The notes under the pieces: model-generated | What the model saw: only the letters and a program-made list of their open reading frames with translations | Databases searched by the model: none | Told to the model about the DNA's origin: nothing | Shown here: one piece after another, positions 34,226 through 43,927 of the stretch | Layout of the letters: each line of letters begins with the position of its first letter | Position numbering within the stretch: position 1 is the first letter of the stretch | Assembly (NCBI GenBank): GCA_036010905.1 | Contig: DASCMH010000052.1 | Span: forward strand, 79,750-143,749 | From: SMWD01 sp002729875 | GTDB taxonomy: Bacteria; Pseudomonadota; Gammaproteobacteria; Steroidobacterales; GCA-2729495 | Direction of reading: 5' to 3' | DNA: 64,000 nt | Translations under genes and position numbers: made by a program

Positions 34226-36607
34226 GTGGGTAGCAGATTTTACTCCATTTTACCGTTCCTGATTTGCATACTACTAACAGCGTGCGGAACACCGGAAGAA
34301 CGCTCGGCCAACTATCTTAAGAAGGCCGAAGCATTTTTTGCAGAAGAGGACTTTGCTACAGCCCGGATCGAGGCAATGAATGCCGCTCAGATCGAACCAC
34401 GCAATGCCGATGTTCGATATTTACTCGCCCAGATCGAAGAAAAAGAACAGAACTTCCGCAAGTCGATGGGCCACCTGCAAGTCGCCATTGATGCTGACCC
34501 CAACCACCTCAAATCACGGATCAAGCTCGGTAGCTTCTACATTCTGGGCAAAGCCACTGAACAGGCAACCGAGCAGGCAGAAGCTGCGTTAAAACTGAGT
34601 CCCGACAATGCCGAAGTCATACTGCTGCAAGCACGCATTCACTACCTGAACGAAGACATCGAAACTGCGCTGGAAAATATTGAAGCGGCACTTGCCAATG
34701 ATCCAACGCTAATCGAGGCAATCACGTTCAAAGCCGGGATACTTGCTGCGCAGGGAAACATGGATGAGGCATTCGAACTGATCGAAAATGGCATTGGCAT
34801 TAGCAATCCTGCAGATACCAAGAAACTCCGACAGTTCCGTGTCCTGATGCTGATTTCATCTGAGCGCCAAGAGGAGTTAGAAGCAGACCTCAAGGCACTG
34901 ACCGCAGACTATCCGGACGATGAGAGCTTCCCATTGGCGCTTGCCCAGTTGTATGTCACTCTGGAGCGTCTGGATGATGCTGAGGTTATTTATCGCAATT
35001 ACATCGACCGGGATTCGCAAGATGTAAAGCGCCGCATTACATTCGCCCGTTTCATGGGTATCCGGCACGGTCCTGAAGCAGCAGAAAACCAGCTTAAAGA
35101 CTTTATTACCAAGCTCCCGGAAGCGCTGGAACTTCAACTGGCCCTTGGCCAGCTTTATGAATCTATGCAGCAACCGGATGCTGCACTGGTGACTTATGAG
35201 CAGATTGGCACCATCAAACCAAAAACACCCACCGATCTCGCTGCCCGTAATCGAATTGCCGCCATCAGAATCCAGCAGAACAATCCGGATGAAGCTAAAG
35301 CGGTCATTGCCGCAATCCTGGCCGATGAACAGGACAATTCAGACGCATTGATGATGCGTGCGGCATTCTCTTATATGGAGAAAGAATTTGATGATGCCAC
35401 CGCAGATCTACGCACGATCCTGCGCACACTACCTGATTCCGAACGCGCCCTGCTCCTGCTTGCACGTTCGCACAATGCCGGCAACAGTAGCGCACTGGCT
35501 CAGGATGCCTATCGTCGCCTGATCGAACTTAACCCGTCTCATTCGGTTGCCTCTACAGAACTTGCCGAGTTGCTGGCCCAGAGCGGTAACATTCCGAAGG
35601 CAGAAGAAGTATTGCGCGAACAGCTGGCAGCCGCACCAGAGGATCGCCGGGCGGCCTCCAGCCTGATCCAGGCTTTATTGCTCCAGGGTGATGTAGAAGC
35701 CGCTGAAACTGAGGCACGAACCATGCTGGACCTCGGTGATGATACGGGCCTGGCAGATTTTCAACTTGGCCGGGTTCTGCAGGCCAGACAATCCAGTCAG
35801 CAGGCCATTGCTGCGTACAAGACTGCACTGGAGAAGAATCCTGAAGCCCCGGAACCGCTGCAGGGACTCGTTACTATTTTTACCAATGAAGGTCAGTCCG
35901 AAAAAGCTATCGCCTTCCTGCTTGATCACTTAGAGCAATACCCAACACAACTCCCACCACGTATGTTGCTGGCTACAGTGTATGCCAAACAAGGAGAAAT
36001 CGAGTCCGCCGCTGAACTTTTTGAAGAAACCATCTCACTACAGCCCAATGCGACAAGAGCCTACGCAGCACTTGCTGCTCTCTACCCGAATGATTCGGCG
36101 CGGCGGCGTAGCATCTATAAGCGTAGTGTTGATGCAAATCCTCAGGATCTCATAAGCAATATAATGCTGGCGGGTGAATACGAACGTAACAACCAGACTG
36201 AGGATGCGATCAGTATCTACGAGAAAATTCTTATAACCAACAGAAATCATATTCTGGTGACTAACAACCTGGCTGCGCTACTGCTCGACTACCGTTTTGA
36301 TGCAGCAGATCATGTGCGCGCTCTTGATCTTGCCAGGCGATTTGAAATCAGTGACGAGGCGGCGTTACTCGATACACTTGGCTGGGCCTACTATCGGAAT
36401 AGTGACTACATGAATGCAACCCGCTTTCTTAAGAAAGCAGTCGCCAAAAACGATAAGGTTGGCCTGCTTCATTACCATCTTGGCATGGCTCTGCTGAAAG
36501 TAAACAGACTGGAAGATGGACGCAATGCGCTCGAACAATCACTAAGCCTTGCAGAAAATGACTTTCCCGGCATTGAAGAAGCCCGTGCGACTCTCAAGCA
36601 GCTCTAG
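34226..36607 (+). CDS. TPR-repeat lipoprotein, PrsT-like
   Basis: Lipoprotein of 793 residues. From the GTG at 34226 (AGGAG eight bases upstream) the protein begins MGSRFYSILPFLICILLTACG, a typical short lipoprotein signal with lipobox LTAC. The rest is almost entirely tetratricopeptide repeats of 34 residues (for example FRKSMGHLQVAIDADPN, QAIAAYKTALEKNPEAP, ETISLQPNATRAYAALAAL), more than fifteen in all. This architecture matches PrsT, the TPR lipoprotein of PEP-CTERM/exosortase exopolysaccharide loci, and a PEP-CTERM-like protein is present at 58716-59297. No exosortase is in the window, so the link remains inference. Its TAG stop overlaps the convergent gene's TAG within the same CTAG. 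Confidence 0.75.
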   Translation: MGSRFYSILPFLICILLTACGTPEERSANYLKKAEAFFAEEDFATARIEAMNAAQIEPRNADVRYLLAQIEEKEQNFRKSMGHLQVAIDADPNHLKSRIKLGSFYILGKATEQATEQAEAALKLSPDNAEVILLQARIHYLNEDIETALENIEAALANDPTLIEAITFKAGILAAQGNMDEAFELIENGIGISNPADTKKLRQFRVLMLISSERQEELEADLKALTADYPDDESFPLALAQLYVTLERLDDAEVIYRNYIDRDSQDVKRRITFARFMGIRHGPEAAENQLKDFITKLPEALELQLALGQLYESMQQPDAALVTYEQIGTIKPKTPTDLAARNRIAAIRIQQNNPDEAKAVIAAILADEQDNSDALMMRAAFSYMEKEFDDATADLRTILRTLPDSERALLLLARSHNAGNSSALAQDAYRRLIELNPSHSVASTELAELLAQSGNIPKAEEVLREQLAAAPEDRRAASSLIQALLLQGDVEAAETEARTMLDLGDDTGLADFQLGRVLQARQSSQQAIAAYKTALEKNPEAPEPLQGLVTIFTNEGQSEKAIAFLLDHLEQYPTQLPPRMLLATVYAKQGEIESAAELFEETISLQPNATRAYAALAALYPNDSARRRSIYKRSVDANPQDLISNIMLAGEYERNNQTEDAISIYEKILITNRNHILVTNNLAALLLDYRFDAADHVRALDLARRFEISDEAALLDTLGWAYYRNSDYMNATRFLKKAVAKNDKVGLLHYHLGMALLKVNRLEDGRNALEQSLSLAENDFPGIEEARATLKQL

Positions 36608-38136
36608 CGAGATAACGGAACAACGTCGAATGCAATGCTGATACGTTTGCTTTTGGCAACAAAATCCAACGTCCGGTGATAACAGTACGACGGAAATAAA
36701 ACCAGCCTGCCCTCGGCAGGCACGACACAACGTAACTTTGGATCGACAGAAAAATAAAAATGATCCGCTGGCATGCCGAACTCCAGCGCACCTGCCTGCG
36801 GATCATCAGCCTGCATGTCTTCCGGCAACTGTGCATAGTAGACACCGCTCAGCCAACCAAGGGGATGCGTATGGGGCGACTGATGACCGCCCGAACCAAG
36901 TACGGTTCCCCAGATACGCAGCGTCCAGTGATCCGCTGCATAGGCCATAACCGGGTGATGATTAAATCCCCGCTGCCGCCAGCTGTTTACAGTGTCATGG
37001 ACGGCTGCATTGATCAACTCGGTAAATGCTTCAATGACGCAGTCTTCCGCTGGATTCAGTTCCCCTGTTTGCATGCCGCCGGCCGTAGATTTACGCACCG
37101 GATTGGTAATCAGTGACGGGTGCGCTACGAGATAGTCTGCAAGACAGCGATTAAAGCCTTTGCTATCAACATACCCATCCGGGGGCGTACTATCGATGAT
37201 GGTCACAAGTTCATCGAGCCCCTGAATTGCAGCAGACTTGTCACACTGCCCGGTATCAGCCAATGCATAGATGTACGCGGTGAGCACCAGCCGCTCACCC
37301 GGATATTTAGCCAGAAAATCGGTGCAGCGCTGTAACGCACTAGCTGAGTGCCCGAGTTGCATCTCTGTATTGGCCAGGTCCGCAACGGCGCGAGCATTGG
37401 CCGGGTTAACCCGCACGGCCACCTGCAGGGCATCGGCCGCACCGGCAGCATCACCGCAGCGGCGACGCGCATAGGCGAGATTGATCAGCGCCATATCGTC
37501 ACACGGGGCAATATCGATGGTCTTTTCCAGCACTTCGATTGCAGCGGCAAATTCATCAAGCCCACATAACACGGCACCCTTATTTGCAAGCATCAGCGGA
37601 TGACCCGGAACCGTTAGCAAGGCCGTATCAATTTCACTCAAAGCCCGGTCACCGTGCCCGGCTTCCATCAATGCATTGGCATAATTGCAACGCACCTCCA
37701 GGTCATCAGGATCGAGTTCAAGACAGGCCGCATATTGTGTCGCGGCCTCGTCAAGATGACCCCGCCGCTGCAGGATCGCGCCAAGATTAGCCAGCACCTG
37801 ACCGGATGCATGATCTGCCTGAACTACATCACGCAAGGCCAGTTCTGCTGCGTACAATTCACCGGTTGCCAGGAAAGTTAAGGCCAGTTCGTTGGCGGAT
37901 ACCGGATCTTGCGGCGCTAACCGCCCAAGTCTTTGCAACAACCGAATTGACAGATCAAAGTCAGCCCGCTGCCGCGCCAGAATCCCCCGCAAGCGCAATG
38001 CCTGGCGATTGCCCTGCTCCGTGTCGAGTACCTGTGCATACAGTTCATCAGCCTGATCAAGCCGGCCCTGCTGATGCAACGTCATGGCCTGCTGCAACCA
38101 GTCCGCAAGATTCCGGCTCACCGGTTGAGAATCCAT
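36604..38136 (-). CDS. TPR protein with C-terminal 2-oxoglutarate/Fe(II) oxygenase domain
   Basis: Cytoplasmic protein of 510 residues. Residues about 10-300 are TPR repeats (LHQQGRLDQADELYAQVLD, LQRRGHLDEAATQYAACLELDPDD, CGLDEFAAAIEVLEKTIDI). The last 200 residues fit a putative 2OG-Fe(II) oxygenase domain: GGHQSPHTHPLGWLSGVYYAQLP supplies two metal His, GALEFGMP follows, FPSYCYHRT supplies the distal His, and RISIAFDVVP supplies the 2-oxoglutarate-binding Arg. It may hydroxylate a protein or peptide held by the TPR. I use the ATG at 38136 rather than the GTG just before it. The 3' end overlaps the convergent PrsT-like gene by four bases. Confidence 0.78.
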   Translation of the reverse strand: MDSQPVSRNLADWLQQAMTLHQQGRLDQADELYAQVLDTEQGNRQALRLRGILARQRADFDLSIRLLQRLGRLAPQDPVSANELALTFLATGELYAAELALRDVVQADHASGQVLANLGAILQRRGHLDEAATQYAACLELDPDDLEVRCNYANALMEAGHGDRALSEIDTALLTVPGHPLMLANKGAVLCGLDEFAAAIEVLEKTIDIAPCDDMALINLAYARRRCGDAAGAADALQVAVRVNPANARAVADLANTEMQLGHSASALQRCTDFLAKYPGERLVLTAYIYALADTGQCDKSAAIQGLDELVTIIDSTPPDGYVDSKGFNRCLADYLVAHPSLITNPVRKSTAGGMQTGELNPAEDCVIEAFTELINAAVHDTVNSWRQRGFNHHPVMAYAADHWTLRIWGTVLGSGGHQSPHTHPLGWLSGVYYAQLPEDMQADDPQAGALEFGMPADHFYFSVDPKLRCVVPAEGRLVLFPSYCYHRTLDFVAKSKRISIAFDVVPLSR

Positions 38137-38203
38137 CACATGGGGCCTATAAACAGGTTTAATCTATGCCGTGACCAATGGCATAGCTATTGATGGCTTT
38201 TGT

Positions 38204-39028
38204 CTATTTCAACCACTTGCCACGATCAGCTTCCATCTGCACGATGCCACCACGCCGATCCAGCATGAATTTGGCCTGCTCAGAACCAAATACACGATCA
38301 ACCAGAACATTCATCGGATCCGAACGGTTGGTGTATTCGCGATAGGTAAAATCATACTCCTGCTGTGCGTTGCGCTGTTCATTGGGTAGTTTCTCTGCCT
38401 CATCGAGCCAGCGGAACCAGCGATCGACAAATTTCCCAAGGTAAGCCTCGCATTGATCGATATGCTCATCAGTAAGATCAGTGATATAACTCGAACAAAC
38501 CGGTGACTGCATACCACGAATCACCGGTCCGTGGCTTGCTGACCAGATAAAATCTTCATTAGCACGGAACTCAAGATAATCCTTGTTGACATCGCCCTCA
38601 TAATATTTATTGACGTAGTCTTCGTTAACCTTGATATCGACTCGCGGCACATAATCCGCATAAAACAACAGGTTCGGCACCGTTCCAAAAATAATCATCA
38701 GGTTAGGTACTTGCGTCTCCTGACCAAGCGTCACGTTGATATTCATATCGATGATGCTGGCCTGACGATTACCAATCCAGGATCGAACAAACCAATCCAT
38801 ATCATTACCGGTGTAGCCATAAAACGCACCTTCCATCTGTCCATCAGGCGAGGTGTAGTAATCAGCCCCCTTAGAAATAGGATGCAGTTCGGCACCGAAA
38901 TACTTGATCATTCGGTCGGCTATCTTGCCGTGGATACCCCAACAGCGCTCCCACTGTTTGGAGACATCAATATTTGGATTTTCGGCCAAAAATTCATGAA
39001 TTGTCTTTACATCACTTTGCTTGCTCAT
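38204..39028 (-). CDS. Red chlorophyll catabolite reductase-like protein (bilin-reductase fold)
   Basis: A 274-residue soluble protein. It resembles plant RCC reductase in several blocks: VPNLMIIFGTVPNLLF, YVPRVDIKVNEDYVNKYYEG (plant equivalent around PPRKDLVLHPDYL) and VIRGMQSPVCSSY (plant IRS..SP.). RCC reductases are ferredoxin-dependent and structurally related to bilin reductases. In a bacterium without photosynthesis genes the substrate is unknown, perhaps another linear tetrapyrrole or a different ring. I start at the ATG at 39028, where AAGG lies about ten bases upstream; in-frame ATGs at 39061 and 39088 are less likely. There are 67 bp to the TPR-oxygenase gene downstream on the same strand. 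Confidence 0.55.
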   Translation of the reverse strand: MSKQSDVKTIHEFLAENPNIDVSKQWERCWGIHGKIADRMIKYFGAELHPISKGADYYTSPDGQMEGAFYGYTGNDMDWFVRSWIGNRQASIIDMNINVTLGQETQVPNLMIIFGTVPNLLFYADYVPRVDIKVNEDYVNKYYEGDVNKDYLEFRANEDFIWSASHGPVIRGMQSPVCSSYITDLTDEHIDQCEAYLGKFVDRWFRWLDEAEKLPNEQRNAQQEYDFTYREYTNRSDPMNVLVDRVFGSEQAKFMLDRRGGIVQMEADRGKWLK

Positions 39029-39264
39029 TGCGCTAAAACCTTGAATTCCTGTCATGATCCGGAGTTTAGATCCTATCAGGACATTCATTCACCCGGATTG
39101 ATATTTGCCAGCCGTCCACAGACCGGCCTCAGCGAAATTTTTGTCGACATTCAGGGAGGGTATGGCAATTCGGGCAAACCAATCAAGATACGCGCTAATA
39201 TGCCAGCCGTGGCTGATGGTATGCTCCAAAAGTCCCCAACTACCCAAACCAGGAGAGCCAGACC

Positions 39265-40446
39265 ATGCCCGAATCATTCCTGCCTCCACAGCGTAGGCTG
39301 ATGGGACCCGGCCCGTCGGACGTACCAGAACGAGTTCTGACGGCGCTGGCACGCCCCACGATAGGCCATCTGGATCCGGATTTCATCGCCATGATGGACG
39401 AGTTGAAAGGTTTGCTGCAGTTCGCATTCCACACCAGCAATACGCTGACGCTGCCGGTATCGGCACCCGGATCGGCCGGCATGGAGACCTGTTTCGTTAA
39501 TCTCATCAATCCGGGCGATACGGTTATCGTTGCACAGAATGGCGTATTCGGCGGTCGGATGCGTGACAACGTTGAACGTTGTGGAGCGCAGGCTGTTCTT
39601 ATCGAGGATGAGTGGGGGCAACCCGTTGACCCAAACAAGGTCGAAGATGCGCTGCATGCCCACCCCGAGGCCACCGCCCTCGCCTTTGTGCATGCCGAAA
39701 CTTCGACAGGGGCACGGTCTGATGCACAGACATTATGCGCCCTTGCGACCCATCATGATTGCCTGTCGATTGTCGATACCGTGACCTCACTGGGTGGCAT
39801 CAAAGTCGACGTTGATGGCTGGGGTGCCGACGCGGTGTATTCCGGCACCCAGAAATGCCTCTCCTGCGTACCCGGCATCTCACCGGTAACATTCAGCAAG
39901 CGTGCCGCTGAACACATTAGCAACCGGGATCACGCAGCACAAAGCTGGTTTCTGGACCTTGATTTGGTAATGGGTTACTGGGGTGACAGCGAACAACGTA
40001 CTTACCATCATACAGCGCCGGTCAACGCGCTTTATGCCCTGCATGAAGCTTTACTTATCTTGCAGGAAGAGGGCCTTGAAAATGCGTGGCAACGCCACGC
40101 CAGTCATCACCATGCACTGGCTGCCGGCCTAGAAGCGCTCGGCATGTCCTTTGTCGTCGCTCCGGATTGGCGGCTACCGCAGCTTAACAGTGTAAGAATT
40201 CCGGACGGCCTTGATGATGCCACGGTTCGCAACCGACTGCTCGATGAATATAACCTGGAAATCGGCGCCGGGCTCGGTCCACTGGCCGGCCAGGTCTGGC
40301 GAATCGGGTTAATGGGCCACAGCTGTCGTCAGGACAACGTTCTGTTGTGCCTCAACGCATTAGGTAAAATCATTACCGAAGCAGACACGACTATCGATGC
40401 GTCATGCGGAATCCAGGCCGCGAAAAATGTTTACGCGGCAACCTAG
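39265..40446 (+). CDS. Class V PLP-dependent aminotransferase (serine/alanine-glyoxylate type)
   Basis: Fold-type I class V aminotransferase of 393 residues. The start MGPGPSDVPERVLTALARPTIGHLDPDF is typical of alanine-glyoxylate and serine-glyoxylate aminotransferases. PLP-binding features are the Asp in SIVDTVTSLGG and the Schiff-base Lys in YSGTQKCLS. The C-terminal WRIGLMGHS is conserved. It most likely transfers amino groups between Ala/Ser and glyoxylate. AGGAG lies nine bases before the ATG. It is convergent with the OmpH-like gene. Confidence 0.88.
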   Translation: MPESFLPPQRRLMGPGPSDVPERVLTALARPTIGHLDPDFIAMMDELKGLLQFAFHTSNTLTLPVSAPGSAGMETCFVNLINPGDTVIVAQNGVFGGRMRDNVERCGAQAVLIEDEWGQPVDPNKVEDALHAHPEATALAFVHAETSTGARSDAQTLCALATHHDCLSIVDTVTSLGGIKVDVDGWGADAVYSGTQKCLSCVPGISPVTFSKRAAEHISNRDHAAQSWFLDLDLVMGYWGDSEQRTYHHTAPVNALYALHEALLILQEEGLENAWQRHASHHHALAAGLEALGMSFVVAPDWRLPQLNSVRIPDGLDDATVRNRLLDEYNLEIGAGLGPLAGQVWRIGLMGHSCRQDNVLLCLNALGKIITEADTTIDASCGIQAAKNVYAAT

Positions 40447-40458
40447 CCCGATTACTGG

Positions 40459-41073
40459 TTATTCTGCCGTGGCCGCTGCAGGTGTCTCTACAGGTGCCAC
40501 AGTTGGTAACGTTGCAGACACCTGATCGGCATCAGACCCGGCGAATACACGTTCTGCTCGCAATGCACTGATCACATCACCGGTGATATCAATAGCAGGA
40601 TCGAGCCAGAACACAGATTGATCAACCAGCAAGACGACACTCGCATCTCTTGATCGGGCAATTTTCTCGGCAAACGGTTTGACGGCCTCGCGATAATCCA
40701 AAATAAGATTTATTTCAGCTTTCTGCACTTTCTGCTGCGCCTCGGACTGCAACTGGGCGTACTGTTGTTGTGCCTGTTGCGATAATTGCTGCAGCTGTAC
40801 TGCCTGCTCCTGGGTCGGCGTATCGCCAATCTTGGCACGCTCGTCCGCCAACCATTTTTCAATTTCCTTGGCCGACTCAATGAGTTGGGCATTCGCATCT
40901 TCACGAACCGTTTGTGCCTGGTTTTGCATCGACTGTTCCTGACCGGTCGCCTTTGCGATGGCAGAAAGATCTACGACGAGGGTACCCGGCTCTGCAGCGG
41001 GCGTCTGATTGCAACCTGCAAGAAACAGCGCTGCCAACAAGCAAGCAACAAAAAGACCTGAAATTGATTTCAT
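40459..41073 (-). CDS. OmpH/Skp-like periplasmic lipoprotein
   Basis: Lipoprotein of 204 residues starting MKSISGLFVACLLAALFLAGC, lipobox LAGC. The middle is a long coiled coil rich in Gln, Glu and Ala (QLQQLSQQAQQQYAQLQSEAQQKVQKAE), and the C-terminal part (LLVDQSVFWLDPAIDITGDVISAL) matches the closing strand and helix of Skp/OmpH chaperones. Skp proteins hold unfolded outer-membrane proteins; here the chaperone would be membrane-tethered by a lipid. GAGGA lies eight bases before the ATG at 41073. It follows the hydroxylase genes on the same strand with 81 bp between. Confidence 0.75.
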   Translation of the reverse strand: MKSISGLFVACLLAALFLAGCNQTPAAEPGTLVVDLSAIAKATGQEQSMQNQAQTVREDANAQLIESAKEIEKWLADERAKIGDTPTQEQAVQLQQLSQQAQQQYAQLQSEAQQKVQKAEINLILDYREAVKPFAEKIARSRDASVVLLVDQSVFWLDPAIDITGDVISALRAERVFAGSDADQVSATLPTVAPVETPAAATAE

Positions 41074-41154
41074 GTTGTTATCCTCGATAAATCGGCCCAC
41101 AGCGAACCGAGCAAGATTTCCAGCACGTAATGTAGCGATCCGGCCGGGTAATAG

Positions 41155-43392
41155 CTAGTCATTGATATGTCGTAATACCCGCCACGGCGTCAAAGGCATA
41201 TCCTTGACCGGCTTACCGATTGCATTGGTTACGGCATTGGCAATGGCCTGCATCGTACAGACGATCGGACCCTCCCCAACCTCCTTGGCACCGAACGGGC
41301 CGTTCGGATCGATTGTTTCGACGATGATATGCTCTACCTCAGGCATCTCGAAGGCTCGCGGCATCTTGTAGTCGAGCCGCGATGGATTCATAACCTGACC
41401 GTCTTCCATGATGCATTCCTCGTACAGAACCTGCGACATGGCGCTGAAAACCTGCCCGTCTATCTGTCCTTCAACTATTCGCGGGTTAAGCGCTCGCCCG
41501 ACATCATGTGCTGCAGTCACTTTCTCAACAGTCACTACACCCGTACCCGGATCAACAGAAACCTCGGCAATCTGTGCGCCGAACGAATAGGCCATCGTGC
41601 CCTTCTCGAGTGGCGAGTTATAGAACCCGCGCCCCATGACGAATCGGCCCTCCTGACTGTGCAGCGTATCGAAAACCAGTTGCTTGAATTCAATCGCCTT
41701 GTCAGGTTCACCGTCCGGATAAATCAGGCGATTGCGGAACACCAGTTGCTCGGCATCAGCACCGAGTTTCGCGGCCGCAACTTTGGCCAGCTGATCACGC
41801 GCATCCTGGCACGCATTTTTAACCGCATTACCAGTATTAAATGTACCTCGTTGCGTGAATGCGCCCACATCGAGCGGATCCGAATCCGTATCACCTGACA
41901 CCACACGTATATCGTCAGGCGTAATACCAAGCACTTCTCCTGCAATAATCGCCATCGCAGTATGTGAACTCTGGCCTATGTCAGGCAGCCCGATGGACAA
42001 CGAGGCCAGACCATCATCGGTGATTTTAATCAATGCAGCGGATGTGTCGTGCTTAAACACCCCTTTTGCACCGGATGCCATTGCACCGATGCCAAGGCCG
42101 ATGCCCTTATACTTTGGTAATTTTCCGTATTTCTCTTTCCAGCCGGCTTGCTCGGCACTTTTCTCAATACATTCCTTCAGGCCGCAGCTTGTATAAAATG
42201 AACCGTGCAGTGGCGTGTAATCCTTGTCAACTGCATTCAGCAGGTTGAATTCAACCGGATCCATACCGATATCCCGCGCGAGACCATCAATATGCTGGCC
42301 CAGTGCAAACTGGAATTGTGCTATGCCGCCGCCGTGATGGAAATAATAGGGCAGATGGTTGGTGTGAATCAGCCGACCCCGGTAGCGCGATGCATCAATC
42401 TTGTACAATGCGTTCAGATAACTTGATGTCAGGATAGTTACGATCATCTGTGACTCGACATATGCACCCGTATCAAATAACAGGTCAGCCTCAATGACCT
42501 TCAAACGGCCCTGTTTCGTCGCTCCTGATTTCAGACGATAAACCACCTTTCCACCGGCCCGGCACATGATGAACTCTTCGTCGCCACTGGCACGGATTCG
42601 CACCGGCCGACCGGATTTACGCGACAGCAGTGCGGCCAGAAAATGATGCGGTCGCGGAGTTACCCGCCCCGAAAAACCACCACCGGTATTCAGCGTCAAC
42701 ATGCGCACAGCACTGTCCGGCAGCTTAAAGGCGGCCGCAAGAACTTTCTGGAACATCAGCGCGGACTGTGAAGGTGTCCACATCGTCAGCTTGCCAGGCT
42801 GAGTGAAATCGGCAATTGCAACATGAAACTCGGCATAGCAGTTATGCGACGGATAAGTAACAAACTCTTCCTCGCGGATCTGGTCACAGGCAGCAAATGA
42901 TGCATCCGGATCACCCCACGAGGCTTTCTGCTCCCAGCCGACATTCCCCTTGGCTTTGGCATGCAGGAGTGGCGTATCGTCGGCGAGCGCCTGCTTGATG
43001 CTGGTAACCTCCGGTAATTTTTCATATTTGATTTTGATCAGCGCGGCTGCTTTGGCGGCGGTCTCTTCATCAAGTGCCGCCACTGCCGCAATGTCATGAC
43101 CTACATAGGTTGCCTTACCTTGTGCCAGCAACGGCTGATTGACACCAATCCAGATACCCTTTGCGTCCTCTGGCAAGAGCACGGCTTTAACGCCCGGCAA
43201 TGCTTCCGCAGCACTTGCGTCAATACTGATAATCCGGGCATATGGGTGAGGACTGCGTACAACCTTGCCGCATAACATGCCCGGCAAACGGACATCATCG
43301 GTAAAAACTGACCGGCCACTAACCTTGTTAGCGCCATCGAGACGCGTCCAGTTCTTGCCGACAATGTTGAGCTCTTCTGTTTTGGTAACCAT
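41155..43392 (-). CDS. Xanthine-oxidase-family molybdenum subunit (4-HBCR alpha-like)
   Basis: Molybdopterin-cytosine-dinucleotide-binding large subunit of 745 residues. Family blocks are RLDGANKVSGRSVFTDDVRLPGML, the Moco contact GGGFSGRVTPRPHHFLAALLS, and the near-C-terminal GAKEVGEGP where the Glu corresponds to the active-site base of xanthine dehydrogenase. The ATG at 43392 is preceded by GGTTTAGAG and lies 16 bases after the stop of the [2Fe-2S] subunit, so they are coupled; a longer frame up to 43521 would overlap that gene and lacks family similarity. With its two partner subunits it forms a hydroxylase or dehydroxylase of N-heterocycles, aldehydes or aromatic CoA esters. Confidence 0.88.
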   Translation of the reverse strand: MVTKTEELNIVGKNWTRLDGANKVSGRSVFTDDVRLPGMLCGKVVRSPHPYARIISIDASAAEALPGVKAVLLPEDAKGIWIGVNQPLLAQGKATYVGHDIAAVAALDEETAAKAAALIKIKYEKLPEVTSIKQALADDTPLLHAKAKGNVGWEQKASWGDPDASFAACDQIREEEFVTYPSHNCYAEFHVAIADFTQPGKLTMWTPSQSALMFQKVLAAAFKLPDSAVRMLTLNTGGGFSGRVTPRPHHFLAALLSRKSGRPVRIRASGDEEFIMCRAGGKVVYRLKSGATKQGRLKVIEADLLFDTGAYVESQMIVTILTSSYLNALYKIDASRYRGRLIHTNHLPYYFHHGGGIAQFQFALGQHIDGLARDIGMDPVEFNLLNAVDKDYTPLHGSFYTSCGLKECIEKSAEQAGWKEKYGKLPKYKGIGLGIGAMASGAKGVFKHDTSAALIKITDDGLASLSIGLPDIGQSSHTAMAIIAGEVLGITPDDIRVVSGDTDSDPLDVGAFTQRGTFNTGNAVKNACQDARDQLAKVAAAKLGADAEQLVFRNRLIYPDGEPDKAIEFKQLVFDTLHSQEGRFVMGRGFYNSPLEKGTMAYSFGAQIAEVSVDPGTGVVTVEKVTAAHDVGRALNPRIVEGQIDGQVFSAMSQVLYEECIMEDGQVMNPSRLDYKMPRAFEMPEVEHIIVETIDPNGPFGAKEVGEGPIVCTMQAIANAVTNAIGKPVKDMPLTPWRVLRHIND

Positions 43393-43408
43393 CTCTAAAC
43401 CACCGCAC

Positions 43409-43906
43409 TTAACCAGCATTACCGGCTGCACGATCGCGTAGCATTTCCACCGCCTTACGCACAGCTTTTTTGACTTTAATATGCCCCGTGCAGCGACAGA
43501 ACGCACCGGCCAGCGCCTCATTTATCTCATCTTCACTCGGGCTTGAGTTGACGTCGAGTAATGCCTTGGTCGTCATGATCAGGCCCGGCGTGCAAAATCC
43601 ACATTGCACGGCACCAAATTCAAGGAATGCATCCTGCACAGGATGCAGTTCACTGCCCTCCTGAACACCTTCTATCGTCGTCACCGAGCGGCCATCCCAT
43701 TCAATTGCCAGTGACAGGCACGAGCAGATTGCCTCACCAGCATCGCCATTCACTGTGCAGGCGCCGCAACTTCCCGCTGTACACCCTCGCTTGGTACCGG
43801 TCAGACCCAATTCATTGCGCAACACATCAAGTAATGTGTGATGTGACTGGATAGCAATCTCGTGAGAGTCTCCATTGACCGTCAAAGTAATTAATTGTTT
43901 GCCCAT
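43409..43906 (-). CDS. Xanthine-oxidase-family [2Fe-2S] subunit
   Basis: Small two-cluster iron-sulfur subunit of 165 residues. The plant-type ferredoxin domain has the cysteine set in GCTAGSCGACTV plus a later Cys in CSC. The C-terminal four-helix domain has CGFCTPG and CRCTGH. It carries electrons from the Mo subunit to the FAD or [4Fe-4S] of the third subunit. It is the middle gene of the FAD, [2Fe-2S], Mo operon, 21 bp after the FAD subunit. Confidence 0.93.
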   Translation of the reverse strand: MGKQLITLTVNGDSHEIAIQSHHTLLDVLRNELGLTGTKRGCTAGSCGACTVNGDAGEAICSCLSLAIEWDGRSVTTIEGVQEGSELHPVQDAFLEFGAVQCGFCTPGLIMTTKALLDVNSSPSEDEINEALAGAFCRCTGHIKVKKAVRKAVEMLRDRAAGNAG

Positions 43907-43927
43907 TTTCAGCCTGTTCCCTTTGGC

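Noticed and set aside
38711..39301. A 196-codon plus-strand frame over the RCC-reductase-like gene and into the aminotransferase gene
   Set aside because: It overlaps two better supported genes and has no recognisable protein pattern.
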